64,000 bases of DNA. It comes from Nocardioides acrostichi. GTDB lineage: Bacteria; Actinomycetota; Actinomycetes; Propionibacteriales; Nocardioidaceae. This document shows positions 34,141 to 43,893 of the stretch, piece by piece. The stretch covers positions 100,109-164,108 of the forward strand of contig NZ_JADIVZ010000009.1 of NCBI RefSeq assembly GCF_015319165.1, written 5' to 3'. The position numbers and the translations under genes were made by a program. The notes under the pieces were generated by a model. That model was not told where the DNA came from and made no database searches. It saw nothing but the letters and a program-made list of their open reading frames with translations. Each line of letters begins with the position of its first letter. The stretch's first letter is position 1.

Positions 34141-34600
34141 GCACCTGGGCGATCCGCGCCAACGTCTGAGGGATGCCCGCGTGCGCGGCTCGGGTGCGGT
34201 CCTCGATCTGCGCCTCGGCGTCGTCGCCGAACCGCTGACCGAACACCTCGCGCCCCACCTCGAGGAACTCCCAGGTGTGCGTGAGCGTCGTGCCCTCACC
34301 GGCGGCGGCCGTCGAGAACGTCCAGCGGGTCACCCCGCCGGCCACCTCCCAGGCGAACTCGTGCGGCCGGTCTGCCCTCACGACGGTGGAGGTCGTCGTC
34401 CACTCCCGTTCGGGAGTCGCGTTGTGACCGGTGAACTCGGCGCCCACCTCGCCGGCCCGCGCCGCGTCGACCCACTCGCACGCCCGGCACTGCACGCTCC
34501 ACTCGCCGCTGCGGGTGACGTCGGAGACGAGGTCGTAGACCTCCTCGGGCGCTGCGTCGAGATCGATGCTGGCGGCGTGGGAGCGGAAGGGTGCGTTCAT
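34124..34600 (-). CDS. SRPBCC/polyketide-cyclase-like domain protein
   Basis: 158 aa. START-like fold: ASIDLDAAPEEVYDLVSDVTR, GEWSVQCRACEWVDA, AEFTGHNATPEREWTTTSTV, FAWEVAGGVTRWTF and TTLTHTWEF are in the expected order. Binds an unknown hydrophobic ligand. The ATG overlaps the rsmB stop (ATGA), yet TACCGT stands 7 nt before it, so it may also be read from its own leaderless promoter. The 3' end overlaps the sigma-partner gene by 17 nt. Confidence 0.82.
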   Translation of the reverse strand: MNAPFRSHAASIDLDAAPEEVYDLVSDVTRSGEWSVQCRACEWVDAARAGEVGAEFTGHNATPEREWTTTSTVVRADRPHEFAWEVAGGVTRWTFSTAAAGEGTTLTHTWEFLEVGREVFGQRFGDDAEAQIEDRTRAAHAGIPQTLARIAQVLTSSR

Positions 34601-35940
34601 GCGCTCGACGGTACGTCTCGTCGGAAGAGCGCCAGGAACATCGCGTCGGTGCCGTGGCGATGGGGCCACAGCTGCACGGTGCCGGGCACCGGTCCCGCCG
34701 AGGCGGCGATGCCGAGGTCGAGCGGCACCAGGGTGGCGTCGTCGCGTCGCCTCACCGTGCGGCTCACGACGCGCTCGGTCTCGGCCAGCACCGGCGAGCA
34801 GGTCGCGTAGAGCACCAGCCCACCCGGGCGCACGACGTCGAGCGCCGCGGCCAGCAGTCGCTCCTGGAGCCGAGAGAGCGCCTTGAGGTCGCCGCGCTCG
34901 CGCCGCCACCGCGCCTCCGGGCGCCGTCGCAGCGCACCCAGCCCCGTGCAGGGCGCGTCGACCAGCACCCGGTCCACGCCACCGCCCACGAGTGGTGGCC
35001 GGGTGCCGTCGGCCGTGAGCACGACGTGGTCGCCGGGTACGGCTGCGAGGTTGCGACGTACCAGCCGGGCTCGGTGGTGCTGGCGCTCGGTCGCGATCAA
35101 TCGGGCGCCGCGCCCAGCCGCGAGCGAGGCGAGCAGGGCGCTCTTGCCCCCGGGTCCGGCGCAGACGTCGAGCCAGGTGCCGTCGCGACCCTCGAGGGCC
35201 GCCTCGGCGAGGGCGAGCGCGACCAGCTGGGAGCCCTCGTCCTGCACGCCGGCACGGCCCTCGGCCACCGCTGGCACCGTACCGGGGTCACCACCCTCCA
35301 GCGCGACACCGTAACGCGAGAACGGCGTCGGCTCGCCCGGCAGCTCGGTGCGTTCGGCCAGGCCGGGGCGGGCCACGAGCGTGACCCGTGGCGGGGCGTT
35401 GTCGGCCGCGAGCAGCGCCTCCACCTCCTCAGCGCCACCGGCCGCGGCCAGGGCGCGCCGCAGCTCGGCCACGACCCACACCGGGTGGCTGTGCACGACC
35501 GCGTCGTGACGGTCCGACGCCTGCGCTCGCGGCGGGGCGACCTGCCGTAGCCACGCCTCGCGGTCACGCTCGGAGACCCGGCGCAGCACGGCGTTGACGA
35601 AACCCCCCGTGCCGCGGCCGCCCGCGAGGTCGACCGTGGTGCTGATCGCGGCATGCGGGGGCACCCGCATGGCCAGCAGTTGGTGCGTGCCGAGCCGCAG
35701 CAGGTCGAGGACGGCCGGCTCGACCCGCTCCAACGGTCGGTCACTGCATGCCGCGAGCACGGCATCGTAGGTACCGCGACGCCGGATCGTGCCGGAGACC
35801 AGCTCGGTGACCAGGCCGGCGTCTCGTCCGGTGAGCCCGTGCCGGCGCAGCACCACCGGCAGCACGAGATTGGCGTAGGCGTCGGCCTCGCGCACTGCGG
35901 TGAGCACCTCGACCGCGGCCTCCCGCGCCGGATCGACCAC
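34597..35940 (-). CDS. rsmB: 16S rRNA m5C967 methyltransferase
   Basis: 447 aa. The N-terminal ~140 residues are the NusB-like domain (DPAREAAVEVLTAVREADAY, GGRGTGGFVNAVLRRV). The C-terminal methyltransferase has LDVCAGPGGKSALLASLAAG (SAM site), DAPCTGLGALRRRPEARWR and the catalytic Cys in LYATCSPVLAETE. It methylates cytosine 967 (E. coli numbering) in 16S rRNA. It sits two bases after the MmcQ gene, in the usual fmt-rsmB order. Confidence 0.92.
   Translation of the reverse strand: MVDPAREAAVEVLTAVREADAYANLVLPVVLRRHGLTGRDAGLVTELVSGTIRRRGTYDAVLAACSDRPLERVEPAVLDLLRLGTHQLLAMRVPPHAAISTTVDLAGGRGTGGFVNAVLRRVSERDREAWLRQVAPPRAQASDRHDAVVHSHPVWVVAELRRALAAAGGAEEVEALLAADNAPPRVTLVARPGLAERTELPGEPTPFSRYGVALEGGDPGTVPAVAEGRAGVQDEGSQLVALALAEAALEGRDGTWLDVCAGPGGKSALLASLAAGRGARLIATERQHHRARLVRRNLAAVPGDHVVLTADGTRPPLVGGGVDRVLVDAPCTGLGALRRRPEARWRRERGDLKALSRLQERLLAAALDVVRPGGLVLYATCSPVLAETERVVSRTVRRRDDATLVPLDLGIAASAGPVPGTVQLWPHRHGTDAMFLALFRRDVPSSA
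34608..34613 (-). promoter_or_regulatory. Possible internal leaderless promoter of the SRPBCC gene
   Basis: TACCGT on the minus strand, 7 nt before the ATG at 34600, within the 3' end of rsmB. Confidence 0.35.
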
Positions 35941-35942
35941 GC

Positions 35943-36365
35943 TCAGACGTCCTGACGCACGGTGCGCACGAGCGTCTTGGGCGCCTTGGCGCAGTAGGCG
36001 TCCGTGATGAGCTCGCTGAGCTCGGCCAGGCTCAGCTCGCCCAGCCGCGACTGCTGCACCAGCACCTGCTTGGCTCGGTGGTTCGTGAAGTGCTCGATGG
36101 TGAAGAACGGGGTGGAGGGATCGCCCGTCAGCGCCTCGACGTCCTCCAGGCTCGCGACACTGATGACCAGCAGGTCGTCGTAGGGCTGGCCGGTGGCCGG
36201 GTCGGTCGCCGAGGGGTGGGGGTGTCGGAACAACACGAACCCCCTGCCACGCACCAGGTAGGTCGGTACGTCGCCCCACGAGGTGCCGAGAGTGACCTCG
36301 GGTAGGCCGAGGCAGATCTCGTCGACATCGGCGGACGTGGCGGGCCTGGACTCACGCACAGCCAC
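35943..36365 (-). CDS. MmcQ/YjbR-family DNA-binding protein
   Basis: 140 aa. VDEICLGLPEVTLGTSWGDV at the start, FVLFRHPHPS and the late SELITDAYCAKAPKTLV match the YjbR/CyaY-like fold. Proteins of this family are said to bind DNA, but no biological role is settled. The gene is inserted between fmt and rsmB, separated by 6 and 2 bases, so it is translated from the same mRNA. Confidence 0.78.
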   Translation of the reverse strand: MAVRESRPATSADVDEICLGLPEVTLGTSWGDVPTYLVRGRGFVLFRHPHPSATDPATGQPYDDLLVISVASLEDVEALTGDPSTPFFTIEHFTNHRAKQVLVQQSRLGELSLAELSELITDAYCAKAPKTLVRTVRQDV

Positions 36366-36371
36366 CCGGGT

Positions 36372-37301
36372 TCACTCCCCCAGGCGGGTGCCGGAGGTCA
36401 GCCGGGCACCGCGCGCCCAGTCGGCCGCGGCCATCTGCCTCTTGCCGAACGCCTTGACCTCGCCGAGCTGCACGGCGGTGCTGCCGGTGCCCACGAGCAC
36501 GCTGTTCTTGCGCACCTCGAGCTCGCCGGGTGCCAGGTCGGTGCCTTCGTCCAACGGGGTGACCGCACCGATCTTGATGCGCTCGCCCTCGAACAGCGAC
36601 CACGCGCCGGGGAACGGGGTACAGGCCCGGACGCGCCGGTCCACACCGATGGCCGGCTCGGCCCAGTCGATCCGGGCGTCGTCGACGAGGATCTTCGGTG
36701 CCATCGAGACCCCCTCGGCCTGCTGCTCGCGAGCGACGACCTCGCCGTCCTCGAGGCCGTCGAGGGTGGCGACGAGCAGCCCGGCGCCGCCCTCGGCGAG
36801 CCGCGCGAGCAGGTCGCCGGCGGTGTCGGTGGGCCGGATCCGCTCGGTCATGACGCCGAACGTAGGGCCGGCGTCCATCGCCTTGACGATGCGGAACGTG
36901 GTGGCACCGGTGACCTCGTCACCGGCCCAGATGGAGTGCTGCACCGGGGCCGCTCCGCGCCAGGCAGGCAGGCACGAGAAGTGCAGGTTGACCCACCCGT
37001 GCGGCGGGATGTCGAGCGCCGACTGAGGCAGCAGCGCGCCGTAGGCGACCACCGGGCAGCAGTCGGGCGCCAGCTCGCGCAGCGCGGCCTGGAACTCCGG
37101 CTCGCGCGGGTGGTCGGGCTTGAGCACCGGGACGCCGAGCTCCTCGGCGCGCTGCCCCACGGGACTGGCGGAGAGCTTGCGACCTCGGCCCGCAGGAGCG
37201 TCAGGACGCGTGACGACGCCGACCAGCTCGTGGCGGGAGTCGGCGATGGCCTCCAGGGCGGGCAGGGCGACCTCGGGGGTGCCGGCGAACACGACGCGCA
37301 T
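36372..37301 (-). CDS. fmt: Methionyl-tRNA formyltransferase
   Basis: 309 aa. It formylates initiator Met-tRNA with 10-formyl-[60 protein letters not shown] (catalytic Asn/His region; the usual SLLP is FSCLP here) and the C-terminal domain ([20 protein letters not shown]) are in order. The ATG shares one base with the def stop. Confidence 0.94.
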   Translation of the reverse strand: MRVVFAGTPEVALPALEAIADSRHELVGVVTRPDAPAGRGRKLSASPVGQRAEELGVPVLKPDHPREPEFQAALRELAPDCCPVVAYGALLPQSALDIPPHGWVNLHFSCLPAWRGAAPVQHSIWAGDEVTGATTFRIVKAMDAGPTFGVMTERIRPTDTAGDLLARLAEGGAGLLVATLDGLEDGEVVAREQQAEGVSMAPKILVDDARIDWAEPAIGVDRRVRACTPFPGAWSLFEGERIKIGAVTPLDEGTDLAPGELEVRKNSVLVGTGSTAVQLGEVKAFGKRQMAAADWARGARLTSGTRLGE

Positions 37302-37846
37302 CAGATACCGAGACCTCTCATGGGGTGGGGCGAGACCTTGACCGTGGGCGGCGACGCGGCGAACCACTCGGCCTCCCGGATCTCCTTCATGGCCAGCTTG
37401 CGAGTCTCGGCATCGAGCCGGTCGACGAAGAGGACGCCGTCGAGGTGGTCGGTCTCGTGCTGGATGGCGCGAGCGAGGTAGTCGGTGCCGTGGATGGTCA
37501 CCGGCTCACCGTGCATGTCGAAGCCGTTCGCGACGACCGACAGGGCGCGCAGGCACTCGAAGGTCATGTCGGGGATCGAGAGGCAACCCTCGAGCCCGTC
37601 CTGCTGCTCCTTCGAGAGCTCCAGGGTCGGGTTGACCAGGTGCCCCACCTCGCCCTCGACGTTGTAGGTGAACACCCGCAGGCCCACGCCGATCTGCGGT
37701 GCGGCCAAGCCGGCGCCGGGGGCGTCGAGCATGGTGTCGGTCAAGTCGGCGACGAGCGTGCGCAGCTCCTTGTCGAAGTGGGTCACCTCGACGGCGGGCT
37801 TGCGCAGGATCGGGTCGCCGAAGAGGCGGATCGGCTGCACGGGCAT
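37301..37846 (-). CDS. def: Peptide deformylase
   Basis: 181 aa. It removes the formyl group from new N-termini. All three metal-site motifs are intact: [17 protein letters not shown] (Cys ligand) and HETDHLDG (two His and Glu). It pairs functionally with fmt, which follows directly. ATG at 37846 ([10 protein letters not shown]) lies 7 nt after TAGACT; the frame is open upstream without similarity. Confidence 0.95.
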   Translation of the reverse strand: MPVQPIRLFGDPILRKPAVEVTHFDKELRTLVADLTDTMLDAPGAGLAAPQIGVGLRVFTYNVEGEVGHLVNPTLELSKEQQDGLEGCLSIPDMTFECLRALSVVANGFDMHGEPVTIHGTDYLARAIQHETDHLDGVLFVDRLDAETRKLAMKEIREAEWFAASPPTVKVSPHPMRGLGI

Positions 37847-37853
37847 GCGCCGG

Positions 37854-37859
37854 AGTCTA
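37854..37859 (-). promoter_or_regulatory. -10 box, leaderless promoter of def-fmt
   Basis: TAGACT on the minus strand, 7 nt before the ATG at 37846. The rest of the 180-nt gap up to priA holds no gene I can support. Confidence 0.5.
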
Positions 37860-38026
37860 GGTGTCGCCCCCCGCGGGAGGGTTGCAGGTTGGTCTGGTTG
37901 CGGTAGGAGGTGCCCTGGCCTACCAGTCTGATGCGCAGGTCCCGGGGCACGTCGGAGACCGCCTCGGTCGACGTGACCCATCGTGGATGAACCGTCAGGA
38001 ATTGCACATCCGACGGGCTCCGCCCT

Positions 38027-40075
38027 TCACAGGCTCATCGGGTCGACCTGGACGCGCACGGGGTCGAGCTTGCGCGCCGAGCGCACCCTCTGGAGCTCAC
38101 CCAGGGCCGCCGAGAGCGCCGGCCCGTCACGCCTCGGCACCCGCACCACCAGGCGCGAGCGCTCCGCGTCCCGCTCGTCGGGCACGGGGCCGAGCAGCTC
38201 GGCGTCCTCGGGCGCCGCGAGCAGGGTGAGCGCGTCGTCGACGGCTCCCGGCAGCCCGGTGATCGTCGCCATCCGCGACGCCGGTGGCAGGTGGGCCGAG
38301 GCCCTGTTCTCGGCCTCACGGGCCGCGAACCCCGCGACGTCCCACCGCACGAGCGCCTGGAGCGTGGGGTGGCCCGGATCACCCACGAGGAGTGCCCGGC
38401 CGCCGGGGCGCACCAGCCCGATCGCGTTCGCCCACCGGCGCAGCGCCTCCTCCTCGCCTCGTAACTCGGGGCGACCCAGGCCGAGCCAGGTGTCGAGGAC
38501 GACGACCGCGGCGTAGCCCGCCTCGGCCACCGGCTCGGCTCCGGGCGTCGCGACCACGACCACGGGCTTGTCGGGCACGCTGGCGAGCACGTCGTCGCGA
38601 GCGGAGGTGCGCACGCTGACGCCCGGCAGCGAGCGACCCAGTTCCTCGGCCGTGCGGGCCTGGCCCAGTACCGGGGCGCGTAGGCCGCGATGCCCGCACT
38701 CGGCGCACGCCCAGCCCGGCGCCTCGGTTCCGCACCACGCGCACGACGCAGCACGGGTCGGTGTGCCGAGTCGCAGCGGTCCGGTGCATGCGGGGCAGCG
38801 GGCGGGCGTGCGGCAGCGTTCGCACGCCAGTGCCGCGAGGTAGCCCTGCCGCGGGTTCTGCACCAGCACCGGGCCCTGCTGCACGGCGTGCCGCAGCAGG
38901 TCGTGCACTTCGCGCGGGATGCGCGCACCCCGACCGCTCACGTCGCGCGCCAGATCGTGGTCGCTGGCTCCGGTGACGCGCACCGTGACCGCGGCGCGCA
39001 GTGGCTGGCGGGCCACCGCGATCTCGTGCGCCCACCCGGTGTGCACCAGGTGCTGGGCCTCGACGGTGCGGGCGAACCCGGCGACCATCGCTGCGCACCC
39101 CACCTGCTCGGCCCGTAGGAGCAGTGTCTCGCGGGTGTGCGGGTACGGCGCCCGCGGCTCGGCGTGCAGGTCGTCGCCGTCGTCCCAGATCATCACCAGC
39201 GAGAGGTCGCGCACCGGGGCCAGTGCGGCCGCCCGGGTTCCGACGGCGATGCGCCGCTGGCCCCGCAGCAGGCGCAGGAAGGAGCGATAGCGAGCGGCCG
39301 GTCCGAGGTCGGCGGTGAGCACGGCGTGCTGGGGAGCCTCGGGCGACGCCTCGTCGAGGGCGGCGGCGACGCGAGCGACGTCCTTGCCGTCGGGCAGGCA
39401 CAGCACCACCCCGCCGGGCGCGGCGAGTGCGGCGTCGGCCAGCAGGCGTGGCCAGTCGGCCCCCGGGCTCGCGTTCCACACCGCACGCGGCGCCTCTCCC
39501 GAGCCGAGCCGGGCCAGCCAGGCGGCCGCGTGCGGATAGTGGGCCCACTCCGGATGGCTGGGCGCGCGGACCACCGCAGCGGTCGTCGGCTCGTCCTCGG
39601 CCTTCTCGGTGGTCGCGTGGCGGGGCGGCACCGCCAGTCGCAGCACGTCGTGCCGGGTGCCGGCGTACCGCCCGGCCACGAGGGCGGCGAGGTCGGCGAC
39701 CTCGCCGGTGAGCACCTGCTCGGCGCCGACGACGCGTCGCAATGGCTGGAGCCTGCCGGTGTGGTCGGACGTCGCCGCTCGCTCGAGCAGGTATCCGTCG
39801 GCCTCCTTGCCCGCGAAGCGGACCTTGACCCGCACCCCCGGTCGAGCCGCCTCGGACATCGACGCCGGCACCGCGAAGTCGAAGGGCCGGTCGAGGTGGG
39901 CCAGCCCGGTGTCGACGAGCACCCGGGCGACCGGGTCGACATCGGTGATCGCGGCCCCGGCCGCCTTGCGCTCACGGGTGGCGCGGGCCTTGGCCTGGGC
40001 CTGCTTGACCCCCGCCCGCACCATCCCGGGCAACAGCTCGGGCTGCTCGGGGGGCTGCGGTGGCGGGGTGGTCAT
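38027..40075 (-). CDS. priA: Primosomal protein N' family, helicase-inactive PriA
   Basis: 682 aa. Domain order is that of PriA: N-terminal 3'-DNA-binding domain (DVDPVARVLVDTGLAHLDRP), helicase-like lobes, and a zinc module with paired cysteines (CERC, CPAC, CAWC, CAEC). The Walker A loop is missing: where active PriA has GVTGSGKTEVY, this protein has NASPGADWPRLL, and the DEAH box reads IWDDGDDLH. Loss of ATPase residues is the known state of actinobacterial PriA, which is thought to act as a loader or structural protein. The start ATG at 40075 was chosen because the upstream extension lacks similarity. Confidence 0.9.
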   Translation of the reverse strand: MTTPPPQPPEQPELLPGMVRAGVKQAQAKARATRERKAAGAAITDVDPVARVLVDTGLAHLDRPFDFAVPASMSEAARPGVRVKVRFAGKEADGYLLERAATSDHTGRLQPLRRVVGAEQVLTGEVADLAALVAGRYAGTRHDVLRLAVPPRHATTEKAEDEPTTAAVVRAPSHPEWAHYPHAAAWLARLGSGEAPRAVWNASPGADWPRLLADAALAAPGGVVLCLPDGKDVARVAAALDEASPEAPQHAVLTADLGPAARYRSFLRLLRGQRRIAVGTRAAALAPVRDLSLVMIWDDGDDLHAEPRAPYPHTRETLLLRAEQVGCAAMVAGFARTVEAQHLVHTGWAHEIAVARQPLRAAVTVRVTGASDHDLARDVSGRGARIPREVHDLLRHAVQQGPVLVQNPRQGYLAALACERCRTPARCPACTGPLRLGTPTRAASCAWCGTEAPGWACAECGHRGLRAPVLGQARTAEELGRSLPGVSVRTSARDDVLASVPDKPVVVVATPGAEPVAEAGYAAVVVLDTWLGLGRPELRGEEEALRRWANAIGLVRPGGRALLVGDPGHPTLQALVRWDVAGFAAREAENRASAHLPPASRMATITGLPGAVDDALTLLAAPEDAELLGPVPDERDAERSRLVVRVPRRDGPALSAALGELQRVRSARKLDPVRVQVDPMSL

Positions 40076-40120
40076 GCAGGGGTGTCTACCAGCGCCCACC
40101 GACGCCGGGCCTGGATCGGG

Positions 40121-41326
40121 TCAGAGGCCCGCGGCGGTGCGCAGGGCCTCCGCGCGGTCGGTGCGCTCCCAGGTGAACTCGGGCTCCTCACGACCGAAGT
40201 GACCATACGCGGCCGTCTTCGCATAGATCGGACGCAGCAGATCGAGGTCGCGGATGATCGCAGCCGGACGCAGATCGAAGACCTCCAACACCGCAGCCTG
40301 GATCGCCTCATCGGCCACCGTGCCGGTACCGAAGGTCTCGATGAACACACCCACCGGGTGCGCCTTGCCGATCGCGTACGCCACCTGCGCCTCGCACCGC
40401 TTGGCCAACCCCGCAGCCACCACGTTCTTGGCCACCCACCGCATCGCATACGCAGCCGAACGGTCGACCTTCGAGGGATCCTTGCCCGAGAACGCACCAC
40501 CACCATGACGCGCCATCCCGCCATAGGTGTCGACGATGATCTTGCGACCCGTCAACCCCGCATCACCCATCGGACCACCCACCACGAACGTGCCCGTGGG
40601 ATTGATCAACATCCGATACCCCTGCGAAGGGATGTCGAAGGACTCCAACACCGGGTCGATCACGTGCTTGACGATGTCGGGATGCAGCTGGGTCTCCAGA
40701 TCGATGCCGTCCTCGTGCTGCGTCGAGAGCACCACCGTGTCGACCCGCACCGCGTTACCCGCATCGTCGTACTCGATCGTGACCTGCGTCTTACCGTCCG
40801 GGCGCAGATAGGCCAGCGTGCCGTCATGACGCACCTCGGCCAACCGCTGCGAGAGCCGCTGAGCCATCACGATCGGCAACGGCATCATCACCTCGGTCTC
40901 ATCCGAGGCATACCCGAACATCAGACCCTGATCGCCCGCACCCTGCTTGTCGAGCTCATCGACCGAGGCACCCACCCGCGACTCGTGCCCGTCATCGACA
41001 CCCGCCGCGATGTCGGCCGACTGCCCACCGATCGCGACCTGCACCCCGCACGAGAGACCGTCGAAACCCTTCTCGCTCGAGTCGTAGCCGATCTCCACGA
41101 TCTTCTTGCGCACCAGCTCGGCCACCGGCGCATAGGCATTCGTACGCACCTCACCGGCCACCACCACCAGACCCGTGGTCAGCAACGTCTCGACCGCCAC
41201 CCGCAGGTTCGCCTTGTCGGGATCGTGCTCCATCAGATAATCCAGCACGGTGTCACTGATCTGATCAGCGATCTTGTCAGGATGGCCCTCGGTCACGGAC
41301 TCCGAGGTGAACAAACGTCCAGTCAT
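40121..41326 (-). CDS. metK: S-adenosylmethionine synthetase
   Basis: 401 aa. It makes SAM from ATP and methionine. [31 protein letters not shown] segment ([11 protein letters not shown]), [18 protein letters not shown] and the P-loop-like motif are intact. Codon use differs from neighbours: it has far more GTG, GCG, TTG, GGT, GAT and TAT codons and fewer C-ending ones. It has its own leaderless-type TAGGCT box 7 nt before ATG, overlapping the end of coaBC. No SAM riboswitch is present. Confidence 0.95.
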   Translation of the reverse strand: MTGRLFTSESVTEGHPDKIADQISDTVLDYLMEHDPDKANLRVAVETLLTTGLVVVAGEVRTNAYAPVAELVRKKIVEIGYDSSEKGFDGLSCGVQVAIGGQSADIAAGVDDGHESRVGASVDELDKQGAGDQGLMFGYASDETEVMMPLPIVMAQRLSQRLAEVRHDGTLAYLRPDGKTQVTIEYDDAGNAVRVDTVVLSTQHEDGIDLETQLHPDIVKHVIDPVLESFDIPSQGYRMLINPTGTFVVGGPMGDAGLTGRKIIVDTYGGMARHGGGAFSGKDPSKVDRSAAYAMRWVAKNVVAAGLAKRCEAQVAYAIGKAHPVGVFIETFGTGTVADEAIQAAVLEVFDLRPAAIIRDLDLLRPIYAKTAAYGHFGREEPEFTWERTDRAEALRTAAGL

Positions 41327-41331
41327 GGCCC

Positions 41332-42549
41332 TCAGCCTAGGTCAGAGATGAAACGTGTTCCGACGGCGTCCCAGATGGCGTGCGCCAGCACGCCCTTGGA
41401 GGCTCGGGGCACCTCGGTGGCGTGGCCGTCGGCGTCGAGGAGCACGGCCTCGTTCTCGTCGCTGCCGAACACCGCTCCCCCGCTCACGTCGTTGACGACG
41501 AGCAGGTCGCAGCCCTTGCGGGCCAGCTTGGCCCGTGCGAGGGACAGCACGTCACCCGTGGCGTCGCCGGTCTCGGCGGCGAAGCCGACGATGACCTGCC
41601 CCTCGGTGCGTCGCTCCCGGGCGAGTTCGCGGAGGATGTCGGGGTTCTGGGTCAGCTCGAGGCTCGGGGCGGAGCCGTCGTCGGCCTTCTTGATCTTCGA
41701 CTCGCTCACCGACGTCGGTCGGTAGTCGGCCGGGGCCGCCGCCATGACGACCGCGTCGGCATCGACGGACGCCGCGAGCACGGCCTCGCGCAGCTGAGCC
41801 GTCGTCTCGACCCGTATGACCTCGACCCCGACGGGGTCGGCGAGGGTCGCGTTGGCGGCGACGAGCACGACCTCGGCGCCGCGCGCGGCGGCCGCGCTGG
41901 CCAGGGCGAACCCCTGCAGGCCCGAGGAGCGGTTGCCGAGGAATCGCACGGGGTCGAGGTACTCGCGGGTTCCGCCCGCGGAGACGACGACGCGTCGTCC
42001 GACGAGATCCCGGACGCCCGACCGGGCCAGCACGGCCGTGCAGACCTCGAAGATCTGGGCCGGTTCGGGCAGTCGGCCGCGACCGGTGTCGGCGCCGGTC
42101 AATCGACCCGAGGCGGGGTCGAGGACGACGACGCCGCGCTCGCGCAGGAGGGCGACGTTGGCGACCGTGGCAGGGTGCTCCCACATCTCGGTGTGCATCG
42201 CGGGGGCGAACACGACCGGGCAGCGGGCCGTGAGCAGGGTGTTGGTGAGCAGATCGTCGGCCAGGCCGTGCGCCGCCTTGGCGAGCAGGTCGGCCGTGGC
42301 GGGCGCGACGACCACGAGATCGGCCTCCTGGCCCAGGCGCACGTGCGGCACCTCGTGCACGGCGTCCCACACCTCGGCGCTCACCGGTTTGCCCGAGAGC
42401 GCCGACCAGGTCGGCGCTCCCACGAACTCCAACGCCGCGGCGGTGGGTACCGGCGTCACGTCGTGGCCGCTCTCGGTGAGGCGACGCAGCAGCTCGCACG
42501 CCTTGTAGGCGGCGATTCCTCCACTGACCCCGAGCACCACACGGGGCAC
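41332..42549 (-). CDS. coaBC: Bifunctional phosphopantothenoylcysteine decarboxylase / phosphopantothenate-cysteine ligase
   Basis: 405 aa. CoaC half (~1-180): [40 protein letters not shown] and [14 protein letters not shown], with the FMN-binding pattern. CoaB half (~185-405): [38 protein letters not shown] and VGFAAETGD. It supplies 4'-phosphopantetheine for coenzyme A. It starts 3 bases after the rpoZ stop, in the usual gmk-rpoZ-coaBC order. Confidence 0.94.
   Translation of the reverse strand: MPRVVLGVSGGIAAYKACELLRRLTESGHDVTPVPTAAALEFVGAPTWSALSGKPVSAEVWDAVHEVPHVRLGQEADLVVVAPATADLLAKAAHGLADDLLTNTLLTARCPVVFAPAMHTEMWEHPATVANVALLRERGVVVLDPASGRLTGADTGRGRLPEPAQIFEVCTAVLARSGVRDLVGRRVVVSAGGTREYLDPVRFLGNRSSGLQGFALASAAAARGAEVVLVAANATLADPVGVEVIRVETTAQLREAVLAASVDADAVVMAAAPADYRPTSVSESKIKKADDGSAPSLELTQNPDILRELARERRTEGQVIVGFAAETGDATGDVLSLARAKLARKGCDLLVVNDVSGGAVFGSDENEAVLLDADGHATEVPRASKGVLAHAIWDAVGTRFISDLG
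41334..41339 (-). promoter_or_regulatory. -10 box, leaderless promoter of metK
   Basis: TAGGCT on the minus strand, 7 nt before the metK ATG. It lies next to the coaBC stop. Confidence 0.5.
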
Positions 42550-42552
42550 GGG

Positions 42553-42888
42553 TCAGCCCTCGGTGCGGGCCTCGGTCGCGGCTGCGGCGGCCTCGGCAGC
42601 CGCGGCCTCCTCGGCGGCGAGCTCGGCCGGGTCGACGTCCTCGCAGGTGAGGAGATCCTCGTTGATCTCGCGGAGCGCGATCGAGAGGGGCTTCTCCTGC
42701 ACGTGGGTCTCGACGAGCGGGCCGACGTACTCGAGCAGGCCCTCGCCCAACTGGGAGTAGTAGGCGTTGATCTGCCGGGCGCGCTTGGCGCTGTAGAGGA
42801 CCAGGCGGTACTTGCTGTCGGCCTTGACGAGCAGGTCGTCGATCGAGGGGTTGGTGACGCCCTCGGCGGCGATCATCGGTGCAGACAC
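42553..42888 (-). CDS. rpoZ: DNA-directed RNA polymerase omega subunit
   Basis: 111 aa. [20 protein letters not shown] and [20 protein letters not shown] are the conserved core that wraps the beta' subunit. The C-terminal ~25 residues are an Ala/Glu tail ([20 protein letters not shown]) that is longer than usual. It lies between gmk and coaBC. Confidence 0.92.
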   Translation of the reverse strand: MSAPMIAAEGVTNPSIDDLLVKADSKYRLVLYSAKRARQINAYYSQLGEGLLEYVGPLVETHVQEKPLSIALREINEDLLTCEDVDPAELAAEEAAAAEAAAAATEARTEG

Positions 42889-42900
42889 GTGGTGGGGTCC

Positions 42901-43464
42901 TCAGTCTCGAGAGTGGTTGAACCTCAGCAAGGCTACCAACTCCTCCGCCGCGGCACGAACTTCGGAGTTCACGATCGTGACGTCGAACTCCGACTCCGCG
43001 GCGAGCTCCTCGCGCGCCGTGGCGAGCCGACGCTCCCGCTCGGCCTCCCCCTCGGTGCCGCGGCCGACGAGCCGGCGCACCAGCTCGTCCCACGAGGGCG
43101 GCTTGAGGAAGCAGAAGAGGGCGTCGGGCATCGACGCGCGCACCTGCCGGGCGCCTTGCAGGTCGATCTCGAGCAGGGCGGGTGTGCCGGCCGCCAGCGC
43201 CTCCTCGACGGGGCCGCGTGGCGTGCCGTAGCGGTGGGTGCCGTGCACGACCGCCCACTCGAGCATCTCGCCGGCCGCCACCATCGCGTCGAACCGCTCG
43301 GGGGTGACGAAGTGGTAGTGCACACCGTCGATCTCCCCGGGCCGTGGGGCGCGCGTCGTCGCCGACACGGAGATCCACACGTCGGGGCTGCTGCGCCGCA
43401 CCTCGGCGGCCACCGTGCCCTTGCCGACGGCTGTGGGTCCGGCCAGCACCACCAGCCTGTTCAC
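42901..43464 (-). CDS. gmk: Guanylate kinase
   Basis: 187 aa. It phosphorylates GMP to GDP. P-loop [10 protein letters not shown] (family usually GPSGVGKGT), [21 protein letters not shown], the GMP-binding [20 protein letters not shown] and [12 protein letters not shown] are present. The GTG overlaps the mihF stop by four bases (GTGA). Confidence 0.94.
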   Translation of the reverse strand: MNRLVVLAGPTAVGKGTVAAEVRRSSPDVWISVSATTRAPRPGEIDGVHYHFVTPERFDAMVAAGEMLEWAVVHGTHRYGTPRGPVEEALAAGTPALLEIDLQGARQVRASMPDALFCFLKPPSWDELVRRLVGRGTEGEAERERRLATAREELAAESEFDVTIVNSEVRAAAEELVALLRFNHSRD

Positions 43465-43784
43465 GCCTGCGGGCCGCCGAACTCCTTCTCGAGCGCGGCG
43501 ACCTGCTTGGTGCCCAGGCCCCGCACCCGGCGGCTCTCGGCGATGCCGAGGCGTTCCATGAGCTGACGCGCACGCACCTTGCCCAGGCCCGGCATGGCCT
43601 GGAGCAGGTCGACGACGCGCATCTTGCCGATGACCTCGTTGCGCTGACCCTCGTGGATCACGTCGACCAGCGAAGCGCCGGAGTTCTTCAGACGGTTCTT
43701 GACCTCGGCTCGCTCACGACGCGAGGCGGCTGCCTTCTCCAGGGCGGCCTGCCGCTGTTCGGGGCTGAGTGGTGGTAGTGCCAC
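43461..43784 (-). CDS. mihF: Actinobacterial integration host factor
   Basis: 107 aa. Nucleoid-associated DNA-binding protein unrelated to proteobacterial IHF. The signature [57 protein letters not shown] and the helix-hairpin-helix/H2TH-like [17 protein letters not shown] are all present. GTG at 43784 has AAGGA 8 nt upstream. A promoter is visible in the 109-nt gap behind it. Confidence 0.93.
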   Translation of the reverse strand: MALPPLSPEQRQAALEKAAASRRERAEVKNRLKNSGASLVDVIHEGQRNEVIGKMRVVDLLQAMPGLGKVRARQLMERLGIAESRRVRGLGTKQVAALEKEFGGPQA

Positions 43785-43845
43785 GTACGCATCCTTTTGA
43801 CGAGCTCATCGGGGGTGGGAGCACTTCATGGTGGGAGAGGGGCCC

Positions 43846-43875
43846 AATCTAGTCAGAACTCTCACCGACCGGCAA
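43846..43875 (-). promoter_or_regulatory. Promoter of mihF-gmk-rpoZ-coaBC
   Basis: TTGCCG (43870-43875) and TAGATT (43846-43851) on the minus strand are separated by 18 bp, giving an untranslated leader of about 55 nt with its own ribosome binding site. Confidence 0.4.
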
Positions 43876-43893
43876 CGCGCCCGCCCGCCCGGG

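Noticed and set aside
37783..38007. Minus-strand open frame of 74 codons before def
   Set aside because: Part overlaps def in another frame; no ribosome binding site or recognisable motif, although the first ~45 residues are not strongly shadow-like.
41327..41333. SAM riboswitch before metK
   Set aside because: Only five bases separate coaBC and metK and a leaderless-type box sits there, leaving no room for a structured leader.
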